The notes beneath the pieces are model-generated. The model made no database searches and was not told the DNA's origin. It saw only the letters and a list, made by a program, of their open reading frames with translations. A program made the translations under genes and the position numbers. Below, one piece after another: positions 8,859 through 17,835 of a stretch of 49,274 nucleotides of DNA. The DNA lies in NCBI GenBank assembly GCA_946498245.1, contig CAMMNN010000026.1, positions 1 to 49,274 on the forward strand, in the 5' to 3' direction. This DNA comes from an uncultured Clostridium sp. (GTDB lineage Bacteria; Bacillota; Clostridia; Lachnospirales; Lachnospiraceae). The number at the start of each line of letters is the position of its first letter. Within the stretch, counting starts at the first letter, position 1.

Positions 8859-10415
8859 GTGGAACAGGTGAAATATAAAATAGCCGGAATGGTAGCGGCA
8901 GTATGTATGGTGGGAGGGATTTGGCTCTTATCCCAGGTAGATACGGATAATGCAAGGGTTCGGATACATCAGCATCAGACTCCTGTTCCGGAGGAATGTG
9001 ACTGCGACGGATCGAAGCTGTGCACGCACCTGCCCTTGGTGGTTATTGATACAGGAGGCCAGGAGATCCCGGGCGCAGTCAACGGTTCTGTGGCTCAGTG
9101 GAATATGCTGGAGGACGAGGCAGCCCGGGAAAAGGCCGCTTCCATGGGGATTCCGGGAGCGGAGTCTGCGTCGGTAATTGATGATCTTTCGGGAGAAAAG
9201 TATACGCTGACAGAAGACGGCTCCGCTATGCTGCCGGTGAATGTCCGGATTATGGACGATCCGGACCGGAGACACCATACAGATGACGTGCCGGACGTGG
9301 ACTCCGGAGCCCTTATCCGGATTCGCGGAAATACATCCAGAAGGTTTGACAAAAAGAATTATCTCCTTCGCTTTACCGATGAAGATGGATCGTATCAGAA
9401 CGAAGAAGTTATGGGGATGGAGGCCCACTATGAATGGGCTCTCCACGGTCCATATCTGGATAAGAGCCTGATCCGGAACTATATGTGGTATAATATTGCA
9501 GGCGAGATTATGGATTATGCTCCTAATGTCCGGTTCTGCGAAGTGGTTCTCAACGGAAAATATATGGGGCTATATTTGATGACAGAAACCATAACCAATG
9601 GCGAGGACTGCCGTTTGAGCATCTCAGAGCCTGTGGAAAATACCACGGAAACAGGCTATGTTTTGAGACTGGACCGGTATGGCGGGGAAGAACTGAGAAA
9701 TCTGGATAATTTTACGGCGTACACCTTTAAAAATCATGATCAGGTTGAGATACGCTATCCAAAAAGCGGCAAGCTTACCCCGGAAATGAAGAGGGCCATA
9801 GAGCTGGATTTTTCGGATTTTGAGAAAGCGCTGTACTCCTTTGATTATGATACGGATGACTATGGCTATTGGCACAATATTGATACGGGATCCTTTGTGG
9901 ATTACTGGATTCTCAATGAATTTACCTCTAATACTGACGCAGGCCGGTACTCTACTTATCTGTACAAAGACATTGGCGGGCGCTATAAAACCGTTGTGTG
10001 GGATTTCAATTCCGCATGTGATAATTATCAGGCGGAAGAAACGAGCCCATATACCTTCCACCTGCAGGATGACCTGTGGTTTAATATGCTGATGAAAGAT
10101 GAAGACTTTACAAAACGTATTATAAACCGGTATAAGAAGCTGAGAAAAACGTGGCTGAGTGACGAATACCTGGAGCAGTATATTGACGAGACGCTGGAGT
10201 ATCTGGGGGACGCCATAGACCGCAATTTTTCCGTGTGGGATTATACCTTTGATCTGCCTCTCCTAAGGCCGGATAGCAGGAATATCCACAGTCATGAGGA
10301 AGCAGTAGCACAGTTAAAGGAATATATCCGCTTGCGGGGAAACTGGCTGGACGAGAATATCGAGGTTATACAGCAGTACAGTCATGCTTCCAAAAATAAA
10401 AGATACAATCATTGA
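8859..10415 (+). CDS. CotH-family kinase-like protein, membrane anchored
   Basis: 518-aa protein with an N-terminal membrane segment (about residues 6-24) and a large outer domain. CotH motifs are visible: IRGNTSRRFDKKNY with the ATP-contacting Lys region, then LYLMTETI, and VVWDFNSACDNY with the metal-binding Asp. CotH of Bacillus is an atypical kinase acting on a spore-coat protein; other members sit in surface-polymer loci. The start is a GTG at 8859 (AGGA upstream); a second in-frame GTG at 8868 has GGAG at similar spacing and is equally possible. The N-terminal 90 residues, with CDCDGSKLC, do not belong to the kinase core. A small GCGGCA/TGCCGC hairpin at 10429-10445 follows the gene. 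Confidence 0.9.
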   Translation: MEQVKYKIAGMVAAVCMVGGIWLLSQVDTDNARVRIHQHQTPVPEECDCDGSKLCTHLPLVVIDTGGQEIPGAVNGSVAQWNMLEDEAAREKAASMGIPGAESASVIDDLSGEKYTLTEDGSAMLPVNVRIMDDPDRRHHTDDVPDVDSGALIRIRGNTSRRFDKKNYLLRFTDEDGSYQNEEVMGMEAHYEWALHGPYLDKSLIRNYMWYNIAGEIMDYAPNVRFCEVVLNGKYMGLYLMTETITNGEDCRLSISEPVENTTETGYVLRLDRYGGEELRNLDNFTAYTFKNHDQVEIRYPKSGKLTPEMKRAIELDFSDFEKALYSFDYDTDDYGYWHNIDTGSFVDYWILNEFTSNTDAGRYSTYLYKDIGGRYKTVVWDFNSACDNYQAEETSPYTFHLQDDLWFNMLMKDEDFTKRIINRYKKLRKTWLSDEYLEQYIDETLEYLGDAIDRNFSVWDYTFDLPLLRPDSRNIHSHEEAVAQLKEYIRLRGNWLDENIEVIQQYSHASKNKRYNH

Positions 10416-10460
10416 AAAGCGGCAGAAGCTTTAAAATTTTGCCGCCGGTAAGGACGACAT

Positions 10461-12872
10461 ATGAAGAAATTTATTATTGCAGTTGCGGCAGTTATATGCG
10501 CTGCCTTTCTCTGGCACACAGCATATTACCGATTGGGCTTTTACATAGATCTCCATCCGGATGCTCCGGTAGAAACCATCATGACAGTAGAGGGCAAGGA
10601 AATCTATATTTGGAAGGATGGAGAAAAAGAACCTTTTGAGATACGCGGCGTAGACATGGGGAGCGGTCTGCCCGGAGAGTGGTCTACGGATTATGCTATC
10701 GACAAGGAACGGTATATGCGGTGGTTTGGCCAGATTCAGGAGATGGGAGCCAATACAATCCGGGTGTATACCCTTCTGGGAGATGATTTTTATAACGCCT
10801 TTTATGAATACAACAAGGACAGGGAGGAACCCCTTTATCTTGTACAGGGCATATGGGTGAACGATTATATCCAGAACTCCCACAGAGATGCGTATGATGA
10901 TGAATTTCGGCGGACGTTTCTGGATGACTGCCGGACTGCAGCAGACGCTCTGCACGGCAGCCGTATAGTGTCCCTTGGATACGGCAAGGGTTCAGGAAGC
11001 TATCAGAAGGACGTCTCTCCCTGGGTGATTGGATACATCTTAGGGGGAGAATGGGAGGATGTTACAATAGAGTATACAAACAAGAAATATCCGGAGAGAA
11101 ACAGTTATCAGGGAAAATACCTGTATACCTCAGAGGCGGCCACGCCTTTTGAGGCCCTGCTCTGTGAAGTGGGCGATAAGCTGATGGAGTATGAGAGCCA
11201 GCGGTATAAACAGCAAAAACTCATAGCGTTTGCAAACGGACCGGCTACGGATCCCTTTGTATATCCCGGACTTGTGACGCAGTATTACCAAAAGTGCGCC
11301 CAGGTGAATGCGGAAAATATCCTGACTACAGACGCTGTGCTGTCAGGACAGTTTGCTTCCTATCATGTATATCCGTATTTTCCGTCTTTCCTGGAATATC
11401 TGGACGCAGAAAGCGAAATTTTAGAAGACGATATATTTGAGTCGGACCTGAGCGACAGGAAAATACTGGAGCAGCTTCGGATAAAAGCAGAAAAATCCGG
11501 CGTTCTTGAGGGGAAGACAGAGGACGAGATCCAGGCGATTCTGGAAAATGAGAAGGAGGAAATGAAGTCGAGACGAGAGACTGCAGAAAGGATAGAAAAA
11601 CGGAATGCAGAAAAAGAATCGCCTCAGATTGCAGATTATCTGCAGGGAGATTACACAGATCCGGAGGGAAAGCGAAACACCTATTATACATACCTGAGGA
11701 TTCTGAACACGTATCACACAATGCCGGTAGTCATTTCAGAATTTGGCATTCCTACGTCCCGGGGGATGTCCCAGGAAGATGTGTCCACGAACCGCAACCG
11801 GGGGCGTATGTCTGAGGAAGAACAGGCGGAAGGACTCATAGAGTGCTGGAAGGATATTAAGAATGCAGGCTGTTCCGGCGGGATAGTGTTCTCGTGGCAG
11901 GACGAATGGGATAAGAGAACGTGGAATACGATGCACGCCGTGGATCTGGACAATACGGCCTATTGGAGCGACTGGCAGACAAACGAACAGTCCATGGGGA
12001 TTATGACCTTTGATCCGGGAAAAGCAGAGAGTGTCTGCTATGTAGACGGCGATGTTTCCGAGTGGACGGAAGCGGATATTGTGGCGAAAACCGGCCAGAT
12101 GTCTCTGTCTATGAAGTATGATGAGAAATTTCTTTATTTTCTTGTCTGGAAAGCCGGCTTTCATGAGGCAGAGGATACGCTGTACATTCCCCTTGATATT
12201 ACCCCTAAAACCGGCAGTACCTATTGTCTGAATGAAGGCGTGTCCTTTGAGGGCGGGGCGGACTTTCTGATAGTCATAAACGGAAAAGAGAACAGCCGTG
12301 TGCTGGTGCAGGAAAGGTATGACGTGCTCCGGGCAATGTATTCCCATGAGATCAGTTCCATAGACCCTTACCTGAATCCGGTAGATAAGGATTCTCCTGT
12401 GTTTGACCAGATACATTTAATTTTGCAGACGACGCCTGTATTTAAAACAGGGGATTTCAACGCGCCTGCCGAGACTTATGAGACGGGGAAACTCCATTAT
12501 GGAAATGGAAACCCGAAATCGGCGGATTTTGATTCTCTGGCGGATTTTATATTTTCCGGCGAATACGTGGAGATACGTCTGCCGTGGCAGCTTCTGAACT
12601 TTTCAAACCCATCGGAAATGCAGGTGCATGATGATTATTACGAGTGCTACGGCGTTGAAAATATGGAAATTGATAAGATGTATGCCGGTATTGGAACAAA
12701 AGATGAAAATGCCGGACGTATTTCTATGGAACCGTTTGCGCTGAAAGGGTGGGGAAAAGAAGTGACTTTCCACGAAAGGCTGAAAAAATCTTACTACGCC
12801 CTTCAGGAGCTGTGGACAGGCAATGAAGGACGGGAAGAGCAAAAAGGCGGTGAAACAGATGCCGGGAAGTGA
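10461..12872 (+). CDS. Exported glycosidase-like protein with a C-terminal carbohydrate-binding-type domain
   Basis: 803-aa protein with a signal anchor at residues 3-19. Residues about 35-480 look like a TIM-barrel glycosidase: FEIRGVDMGSG, then GANTIRVYTLL typical of family 2/5-like barrels, later VISEFGIPTSRG (a plausible catalytic Glu) and GGIVFSWQDEWDK. An insertion rich in Lys/Glu (about 320-395) looks like a coiled-coil. From about residue 515 a beta-rich part (VDGDVSEWTEAD) resembles CBM9/DOMON-type sugar-binding domains. In the operon it probably trims or binds the polymer made by the downstream GT2. No exact family can be assigned by eye. Confidence 0.62.
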   Translation: MKKFIIAVAAVICAAFLWHTAYYRLGFYIDLHPDAPVETIMTVEGKEIYIWKDGEKEPFEIRGVDMGSGLPGEWSTDYAIDKERYMRWFGQIQEMGANTIRVYTLLGDDFYNAFYEYNKDREEPLYLVQGIWVNDYIQNSHRDAYDDEFRRTFLDDCRTAADALHGSRIVSLGYGKGSGSYQKDVSPWVIGYILGGEWEDVTIEYTNKKYPERNSYQGKYLYTSEAATPFEALLCEVGDKLMEYESQRYKQQKLIAFANGPATDPFVYPGLVTQYYQKCAQVNAENILTTDAVLSGQFASYHVYPYFPSFLEYLDAESEILEDDIFESDLSDRKILEQLRIKAEKSGVLEGKTEDEIQAILENEKEEMKSRRETAERIEKRNAEKESPQIADYLQGDYTDPEGKRNTYYTYLRILNTYHTMPVVISEFGIPTSRGMSQEDVSTNRNRGRMSEEEQAEGLIECWKDIKNAGCSGGIVFSWQDEWDKRTWNTMHAVDLDNTAYWSDWQTNEQSMGIMTFDPGKAESVCYVDGDVSEWTEADIVAKTGQMSLSMKYDEKFLYFLVWKAGFHEAEDTLYIPLDITPKTGSTYCLNEGVSFEGGADFLIVINGKENSRVLVQERYDVLRAMYSHEISSIDPYLNPVDKDSPVFDQIHLILQTTPVFKTGDFNAPAETYETGKLHYGNGNPKSADFDSLADFIFSGEYVEIRLPWQLLNFSNPSEMQVHDDYYECYGVENMEIDKMYAGIGTKDENAGRISMEPFALKGWGKEVTFHERLKKSYYALQELWTGNEGREEQKGGETDAGK

Positions 12873-14013
12873 GATCCTGATATACGGGTATGGCGCCGTG
12901 TGTCTGAGTATGATCGTATTCAATATCATATACAATATCATTCTTAGAAGCAAAGCGCCGCTGACAGAAAAGAAAACGGAACGGGTAAAAGCGGCGTTGC
13001 TGGAGAAGTACGGAGACGCTTCCGGCTCAGTGTGCGCCAATAAAACCCTGGCCGCGCCGGGAACCGCAGGCTTTTTTAAGTATTCCCATTTGAAACCGGA
13101 GAAATCGGAAGATCTTCTGATTCTTTCAGAGGCTCTTTCGGATATTCTCAGCAGTGAGCACAGAGAGGCGGGAGAGCGGTTTATTCAGGAACTGCAGAAA
13201 GACTTTCTGCGCCTTGCAAAAGAATATTTGAAAAAAGACAGTATGCAGACGGCATATTTCGCAGTGTTCCTTCAGGAGTATTGCCAGTGGTCCGAATATA
13301 AAGAGGAGCTTTCGGAGGTTTTGTTAAAATATGTTTCCAAAAAAAATCTGTACTGCCGTATCAACGCCCTGGATGCTCTTTATGCCATAGGTAATGCCGG
13401 ATATGTGGTAAGGGCGGTGGCAATACAAGATAAAATGGAGACGCCTCTCCATACGAGAGTGCTGACAGAGGGACTGTCGAGCTTTTCCGGGGATCAGGAA
13501 GAATTGACAGGGAAGCTATTGGAACGTTTTAATGAGTTTTCAGCCCGTACCCGTCTGGCTGTGCTGAACTATATTCGCTCTCAGTCAGGAGAATATAAGG
13601 AATTTATGTACCGCATTATGACAGATGAGAGAGAAGAACGGGAACTTCGGCTTTCTGCAGAACGATATTTGGGACGTTATCCATGGGAGCCTGCCGGGGA
13701 TGCTCTTATTGCCTTTGTAAAAGATAAAGAAGCTCTTCATTGGGAGTATGCGGCATTGGCCGCATGGGCCCTGAGAAATTATGAGGGGGAGCACGTATTA
13801 TCAGCCCTCAAAAGCGCCTTATACAGTTCAAACTGGTATGTGCGGTACAATGCGGCGGAGAGTCTGGAAGCGAAAGGCTTCTCCTACACTGAGCTCATTG
13901 ACGTAATGGCAGGAAAAGACCGTTATGCCAGAGAAATGATGGCGTACCGTTTTGATTTGCAGCGTCTGATGGAAAACGAGAGAAATTCAGAGAATGGGAG
14001 GGGAGAAGCATGA
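12859..14013 (+). CDS. Membrane-anchored HEAT-repeat protein
   Basis: 384-aa protein with one N-terminal membrane segment (about residues 5-25) followed by helical repeats. Repeats such as INALDALYAIGNAGYV and YVRYNAAESLEAKGF are HEAT-like, which points to a protein-binding scaffold at the inner face of the membrane. The ATG at 12859 is chosen because AAGGCGGTGA precedes it; the frame also opens at 12823, overlapping the previous gene by 50 bp. It overlaps the previous gene by 14 bp and the next by 4 bp, so all three are translated together. A likely role is to hold the GT2 synthase or its partners. Confidence 0.7.
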   Translation: MPGSEILIYGYGAVCLSMIVFNIIYNIILRSKAPLTEKKTERVKAALLEKYGDASGSVCANKTLAAPGTAGFFKYSHLKPEKSEDLLILSEALSDILSSEHREAGERFIQELQKDFLRLAKEYLKKDSMQTAYFAVFLQEYCQWSEYKEELSEVLLKYVSKKNLYCRINALDALYAIGNAGYVVRAVAIQDKMETPLHTRVLTEGLSSFSGDQEELTGKLLERFNEFSARTRLAVLNYIRSQSGEYKEFMYRIMTDEREERELRLSAERYLGRYPWEPAGDALIAFVKDKEALHWEYAALAAWALRNYEGEHVLSALKSALYSSNWYVRYNAAESLEAKGFSYTELIDVMAGKDRYAREMMAYRFDLQRLMENERNSENGRGEA

Positions 14014-15413
14014 AAGATTTATACCAGGTATTTTTCCAGTATATAGGTATTTTTTTCGTCCTCTACCTGGTGGGATACGCCACCTTCCTTTTACTGTCTG
14101 TTACAGTAGGAAGCTCGGAACTTTGGAATGCGAGACGACGCAGCAGGCTGAGAAATGAGATGAAGGGGGACTATTATATTCCGGTGTCCGTCATTGTGCC
14201 GGCCCATAACGAAGGGATTACCATTGAGGCGACGGTACGTTCCCTTTTGATGCTGGAGTATAATCTTTACGAAATCGTGGTGGTGGACGATGGATCTACA
14301 GACGATACCTCTGAGATTATGGTGAAGGCATTTTCTATGCAGCAGATTTCCCGGCCCATACAAAGGGTGTTAAAGACCCAGCCTATAGAAGCCGTATTTG
14401 AGACAAGGTCCTTTAAAGTTCCCATTACGCTTATCCGGAAAAAGAACGGCGGAAAGGCAGACGCCCTTAATGTGGGGATCAATGCGGCACGGTATCCGTA
14501 TTTTATCTGTATGGACGCGGACTCTGTGCTGCAGCGGGATTCCCTTGAAAAGATTGTCCGCCCTGTTTTTGAGGATGATGATGTTATTGCCGTAGGCGGC
14601 ACAGTCCGCCCCTGCAACGGAGCGCAAATTAAAGACGGCCGTGTTGTGAAATACCGGATGCCGAAAAAGATCCTGGCTTGTATGCAGGTGCTGGAGTATG
14701 ACCGTTCTTTTCTTGCATCGCGGATCCTTTTTGACAAATTTAACGGGAGCATCATTATCTCGGGGGCCTTCGGCTTGTTTAAAAAGAGCACTGTAATCAA
14801 TGTGGGCGGTTATGATACCGGGAGACTGGGAGAAGATATGGAACTGATTGTCAAGCTTCATGTTTTCTGCAGGGAGAACCAGATACCCTACCGGATCCGG
14901 TATGCTGCGGATGCAGTCTGCTGGACACAGGTTCCGGAACGCTTCCAGGATCTGGTGAAGCAGAGAAAACGCTGGCATATCGGCCTTTTCCAGAGTATGT
15001 CCAGGTTTAAGCGGATTTTCCTGAATCCAAAGTTCGGCATGGTAAGCTTTATTTCTTATATGTATTTTCTGCTGTATGAACTGCTGTCGCCGTACATAGA
15101 GGTATTTGGAGTTCTGACGGTATTGCTTGCTTATTATGCGGATCTGATTAATGTACCTTTTATGATTCTGTTTTTCCTGATTTACGCAGTGTATTCGGCA
15201 GTATTGTCCCTGACAGCGTTTTTCTCCCGTGTACATACGGCTGATTTAAAGCTGACCGGATCCGATATGCTGAAAGCCGTAGGACTGTGCTTTTTTGAGG
15301 TATCCTGCCTGCGGTTTGCAATGGCATGGGTACGTATGAGCGCATTGTGGGGATATGGAAGAAAGAAGAACCAGTGGGGACGCATTGAGAGAAAAAAGAT
15401 AGATTTCAATTAA
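14010..15413 (+). CDS. Processive family 2 glycosyltransferase (cellulose/PNAG synthase-like)
   Basis: 467-aa membrane enzyme that should polymerise a sugar from a nucleotide-sugar and pass it outward. One N-terminal helix (about 12-32) precedes the GT-A domain with VIVPAHNEG, VVVDDGSTDD, CMDADSV (the DxD), GEDMEL (catalytic acid) and KQRKRW, the Q-x-x-R-W motif of processive synthases. At least three to four helices follow from about residue 335. Cellulose synthase-type enzymes carry a PilZ domain for c-di-GMP; none is seen here. The ATG overlaps the HEAT gene's stop. Its TAA is in frame with the next gene. The polymer cannot be told from sequence. Confidence 0.9.
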   Translation: MKDLYQVFFQYIGIFFVLYLVGYATFLLLSVTVGSSELWNARRRSRLRNEMKGDYYIPVSVIVPAHNEGITIEATVRSLLMLEYNLYEIVVVDDGSTDDTSEIMVKAFSMQQISRPIQRVLKTQPIEAVFETRSFKVPITLIRKKNGGKADALNVGINAARYPYFICMDADSVLQRDSLEKIVRPVFEDDDVIAVGGTVRPCNGAQIKDGRVVKYRMPKKILACMQVLEYDRSFLASRILFDKFNGSIIISGAFGLFKKSTVINVGGYDTGRLGEDMELIVKLHVFCRENQIPYRIRYAADAVCWTQVPERFQDLVKQRKRWHIGLFQSMSRFKRIFLNPKFGMVSFISYMYFLLYELLSPYIEVFGVLTVLLAYYADLINVPFMILFFLIYAVYSAVLSLTAFFSRVHTADLKLTGSDMLKAVGLCFFEVSCLRFAMAWVRMSALWGYGRKKNQWGRIERKKIDFN

Positions 15414-15434
15414 AAACAGAAAGAAGGCAGGGCT

Positions 15435-17237
15435 TTGGCAGAAAGTACAATCTATATATCCGGCAATCCGGAGCTGTACCCGATGGAGTATTACGACAGC
15501 GCACATAAAACGTTTGAGGGCGCAATTCCTGAGATACTGAAAGAATTTGAGAAAAAAAGCAGTTACGATATTGTATATTATGAACCGGACGGAAAAGACA
15601 GAAGAGAACATCACTTTGAAAATATACAGGTGGACGCTGTTTCCGGCACAGGCGGCGAATACCAGCCGGAGGGAGAAACCATTCCCTTATTTAAAATGGA
15701 ACTGGGCGGAAAGGAAGTCGTATATGGACTCACATTTACGGAGGCAGCCCCGGAGAAGTTTAAAGAAGAGTTAAGAGAGTTTGCAGAGGGAATTTCTGAA
15801 AGTGAAAAAACAGGTCTTCTTGTGTCTGTGGCCAGCGAGGAACGCCAGTCAAGAATATCGGGCAGAGGAGTGCTGGGCCTTATTTTGGGTTTCGGATTTT
15901 TGATTTTTGTACTGGGACTGCTGCTGCATCTGTCTCACAGACGGGGACTCCGAAATGAGAAGAAACTTGCAAAGGATCAGGTTACTGGGCTTGGAAACAG
16001 AGAATATCTGGAAAAATGCTACAGCCGATTGGTGAATGACAAAAACAGGGCAATGTATTGTATGTATTATTTTCATACGGATACCAGACGGCTTCAGAGA
16101 CTCAGCGGACGGCAGGAGGCAGAGGCTGCTATGCGCTATGCAGGCGAAGTTGTTGTCGAATACGCAGATAAGGCGGATATTGCCGCCCGGGTTTCGGAGA
16201 ATGGGATTGTACTGCTGAAATTGACGGGACAGGACAGAGACGAGGTCACGTGGCTCCATTCGGCAATTGGACAAATCAGGGCCTACGCCCAGCGGTATGG
16301 AAAAGATTACGGCATTAATGTATGGGTGGGCGCTTATTCTCTCGGGAAGACAGACCGAAGCTTGGAGGAAATCATTGTAAACGCAAGGCAGAGCGCTCAT
16401 CTGGCGCGTCGTGAAAATGTTGACTTTCGTTTCTGCTCAGAAAAGCTGCTGGGGCGTTTTCGGGAGCAAAAAATGCTGGAAGGAGATATTGAGCGGGCGT
16501 TCCAGAACGGAGAATTTCAGATGTATCTTCAGTTCTATGTCGACGCCCAGAGAGGGAGTGTCACAGGGGCGGAAGCTTTGACAAGGTGGCAGCATCCGAC
16601 GAAGGGGCTTCTGACTCCCGGGATGTTTATCCCGATTCTCGAAGAGGCAGGTGAGATTGAACGGCTGGACTTTTTAATGCTGGAACGAGTCTGCGCATTT
16701 TTGGAGCGGAATTTTGGGAAGCAGAGAGCGGAATTTTTTATTTCCTGCAATTTCTCCCGTACAAATTTTGTTCTGCCGGATTTTGCAAAGAAATGTAAAG
16801 AAATCATAGACAAATATGAGTTTAACCGGGGAAGACTTATATTTGAATTAACAGAGAGCCCCGACGCCGGCGATATAAAGCAGATCCGGGAGAATGCAAT
16901 GGAACTCAGGGAGTACGGGATAAAACTGGCTTTAGATGATTTTGGAGAAGGCTATACATCTTTCCGGGATCTTTTAAATTATCCCGTAGAGATACTAAAG
17001 CTGGATAAGATTCTCACAGACAGCGTCACAGGGGAGAGAGGATACCAGATTATGAAAGGTATCATTGAAACGGGACATGAGCTGTCTGTAAAATGTCTTG
17101 CAGAAGGGGTGGAGAACGCCCAAGTGCTGGAAATACTAAAAGAGCTGTCCTGCGACGCCATCCAGGGATATATGTTCTACCATCCACTGCCGGAACCGGA
17201 AGCGGAGGATGTTCTGGCAAAAGAATGGAAAAGTTAA
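15435..17237 (+). CDS. Sensor protein: SBP-like domain, TM, degenerate GGDEF, EAL phosphodiesterase
   Basis: 600-aa protein. Residues 5-135 resemble a shortened extracellular solute-binding (SBP_bac_3-like) sensor: NPELYPMEYY near the start and EVVYGLTFTEAAPE near its end. One membrane helix spans about 145-167. The GGDEF domain is degenerate: the expected site reads RVSENGI (252-258), so no cyclase activity is expected. The EAL domain keeps its residues: EAL (380-382), Asn439, ELTES (471-475), DDFG (501-504), AEGVE (556-560) and QGY (577-579), so c-di-GMP cleavage is likely. The start is a TTG with AGAAGG upstream. No signal peptide precedes the sensor domain, which is odd for an outer domain. 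It closes the operon and probably ties polymer output to c-di-GMP. Confidence 0.85.
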   Translation: MAESTIYISGNPELYPMEYYDSAHKTFEGAIPEILKEFEKKSSYDIVYYEPDGKDRREHHFENIQVDAVSGTGGEYQPEGETIPLFKMELGGKEVVYGLTFTEAAPEKFKEELREFAEGISESEKTGLLVSVASEERQSRISGRGVLGLILGFGFLIFVLGLLLHLSHRRGLRNEKKLAKDQVTGLGNREYLEKCYSRLVNDKNRAMYCMYYFHTDTRRLQRLSGRQEAEAAMRYAGEVVVEYADKADIAARVSENGIVLLKLTGQDRDEVTWLHSAIGQIRAYAQRYGKDYGINVWVGAYSLGKTDRSLEEIIVNARQSAHLARRENVDFRFCSEKLLGRFREQKMLEGDIERAFQNGEFQMYLQFYVDAQRGSVTGAEALTRWQHPTKGLLTPGMFIPILEEAGEIERLDFLMLERVCAFLERNFGKQRAEFFISCNFSRTNFVLPDFAKKCKEIIDKYEFNRGRLIFELTESPDAGDIKQIRENAMELREYGIKLALDDFGEGYTSFRDLLNYPVEILKLDKILTDSVTGERGYQIMKGIIETGHELSVKCLAEGVENAQVLEILKELSCDAIQGYMFYHPLPEPEAEDVLAKEWKS

Positions 17238-17254
17238 TAACCAAAATCAGTGGG

Positions 17255-17288
17255 AAAATCAATCGTAAATTTTTGCGATTGATTTTTT
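17255..17288 (+). terminator. Terminator of the CotH/GT2/EAL operon
   Basis: AAAATCAATCG (17255-17265) and CGATTGATTTT (17276-17286) are perfect 11-bp arms around a ten-base loop, ending in TTTTTT. Confidence 0.85.
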
Positions 17289-17289
17289 G

Positions 17290-17430
17290 CGTATTTATAC
17301 GCATAGCGAAATTGCTCCTTACGCCACGTTTGGCAAATCAAAGACAACACAATTACTGAAAGAGATGGAGAAAAAGGGTGTTGTGAAAATTGAAGGCCGG
17401 GGAAGAGGTACGAGGTACGTGATAAAATGA
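17290..17430 (+). pseudogene. Remnant of a winged-helix DNA-binding domain (C-terminal fragment)
   Basis: The frame ending at the TGA 17428-17430 reads ...YATFGKSKTTQLLKEMEKKG, then VVKIEGRGRGTRYVIK. It looks like the last recognition helix and wing of a winged-helix domain, of the sort found at the end of Fic or AlbA_2-type proteins. There is no start codon, ribosome site or upstream domain; the frame runs straight into the preceding terminator. It is probably what is left of a deleted gene. The rest of 17431-17500 holds nothing recognisable. Confidence 0.5.
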
Positions 17431-17500
17431 GTATGGTAAGGGATGAATTGTATTCTGTATCCTGGTGAAAGAATGGAGAATAGAGACAAATAAAGAAGTT

Positions 17501-17542
17501 GTAAAGAAAGATGTTGACTTTTGCTTTACAAAAACATATAAT
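17501..17542 (+). promoter_or_regulatory. Promoter and candidate operator of the RelB/YoeB pair
   Basis: TTGACT (17514-17519) and TATAAT (17537-17542) are 17 bp apart. An inverted repeat, GTAAAG (17501-17506) and CTTTAC (17524-17529), straddles the -35 box and could be the autorepressor site. Confidence 0.7.
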
Positions 17543-17568
17543 AAAAGCGAAAGGAGTGTTGATTGAAT

Positions 17569-17835
17569 ATGGCACAGGTAGTAAGTGTGAATTTTCGCAT
17601 GGACGAGGAGTTGAAGAAAAATATGGAGCAAGTTTGTTCTGATATGGGCCTCACAATGACTGCAGCTTTTACAATTTTTGCGAAGACGGTCACTAGAGAA
17701 AAGCGGATACCTTTTGAAGTGACTGCTGATCCTTTCTATTCTGCAAGTAATATGGCTCATCTTAGAAGAGGGATTGCTGCGCTTAACAGCGGGCAGGGAG
17801 TGGAGCATGAGATAATTGAGGAACCTGCAGAATGA
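17569..17835 (+). CDS. relB: RelB/DinJ-family antitoxin
   Basis: 88-aa antitoxin that should bind and neutralise the toxin coded next and repress the shared promoter. The N-terminal ribbon-helix-helix part reads VSVNFRMDEELKKNMEQVC, then GLTMTAAFTIFAKTV, typical of RelB/DinJ. The C-terminal tail after about residue 60 is the flexible toxin-binding part. MAQ is the usual family start, at 17569; however, an in-frame TTG at 17563 has AAGGAG at better spacing (6 versus 12 bases), so the protein may be two residues longer. It overlaps the toxin gene by 4 bp. Confidence 0.9.
   Translation: MAQVVSVNFRMDEELKKNMEQVCSDMGLTMTAAFTIFAKTVTREKRIPFEVTADPFYSASNMAHLRRGIAALNSGQGVEHEIIEEPAE

Noticed and set aside
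14370..15236. 288-codon minus-strand frame opposite the GT2 gene
   Set aside because: Antisense shadow of a clear glycosyltransferase; residue mix (His, Cys, Arg rich) is not protein-like.
15960..16430. Active diguanylate cyclase domain
   Set aside because: The GGDEF site reads SENGI, so the domain is degenerate; only EAL residues are complete.
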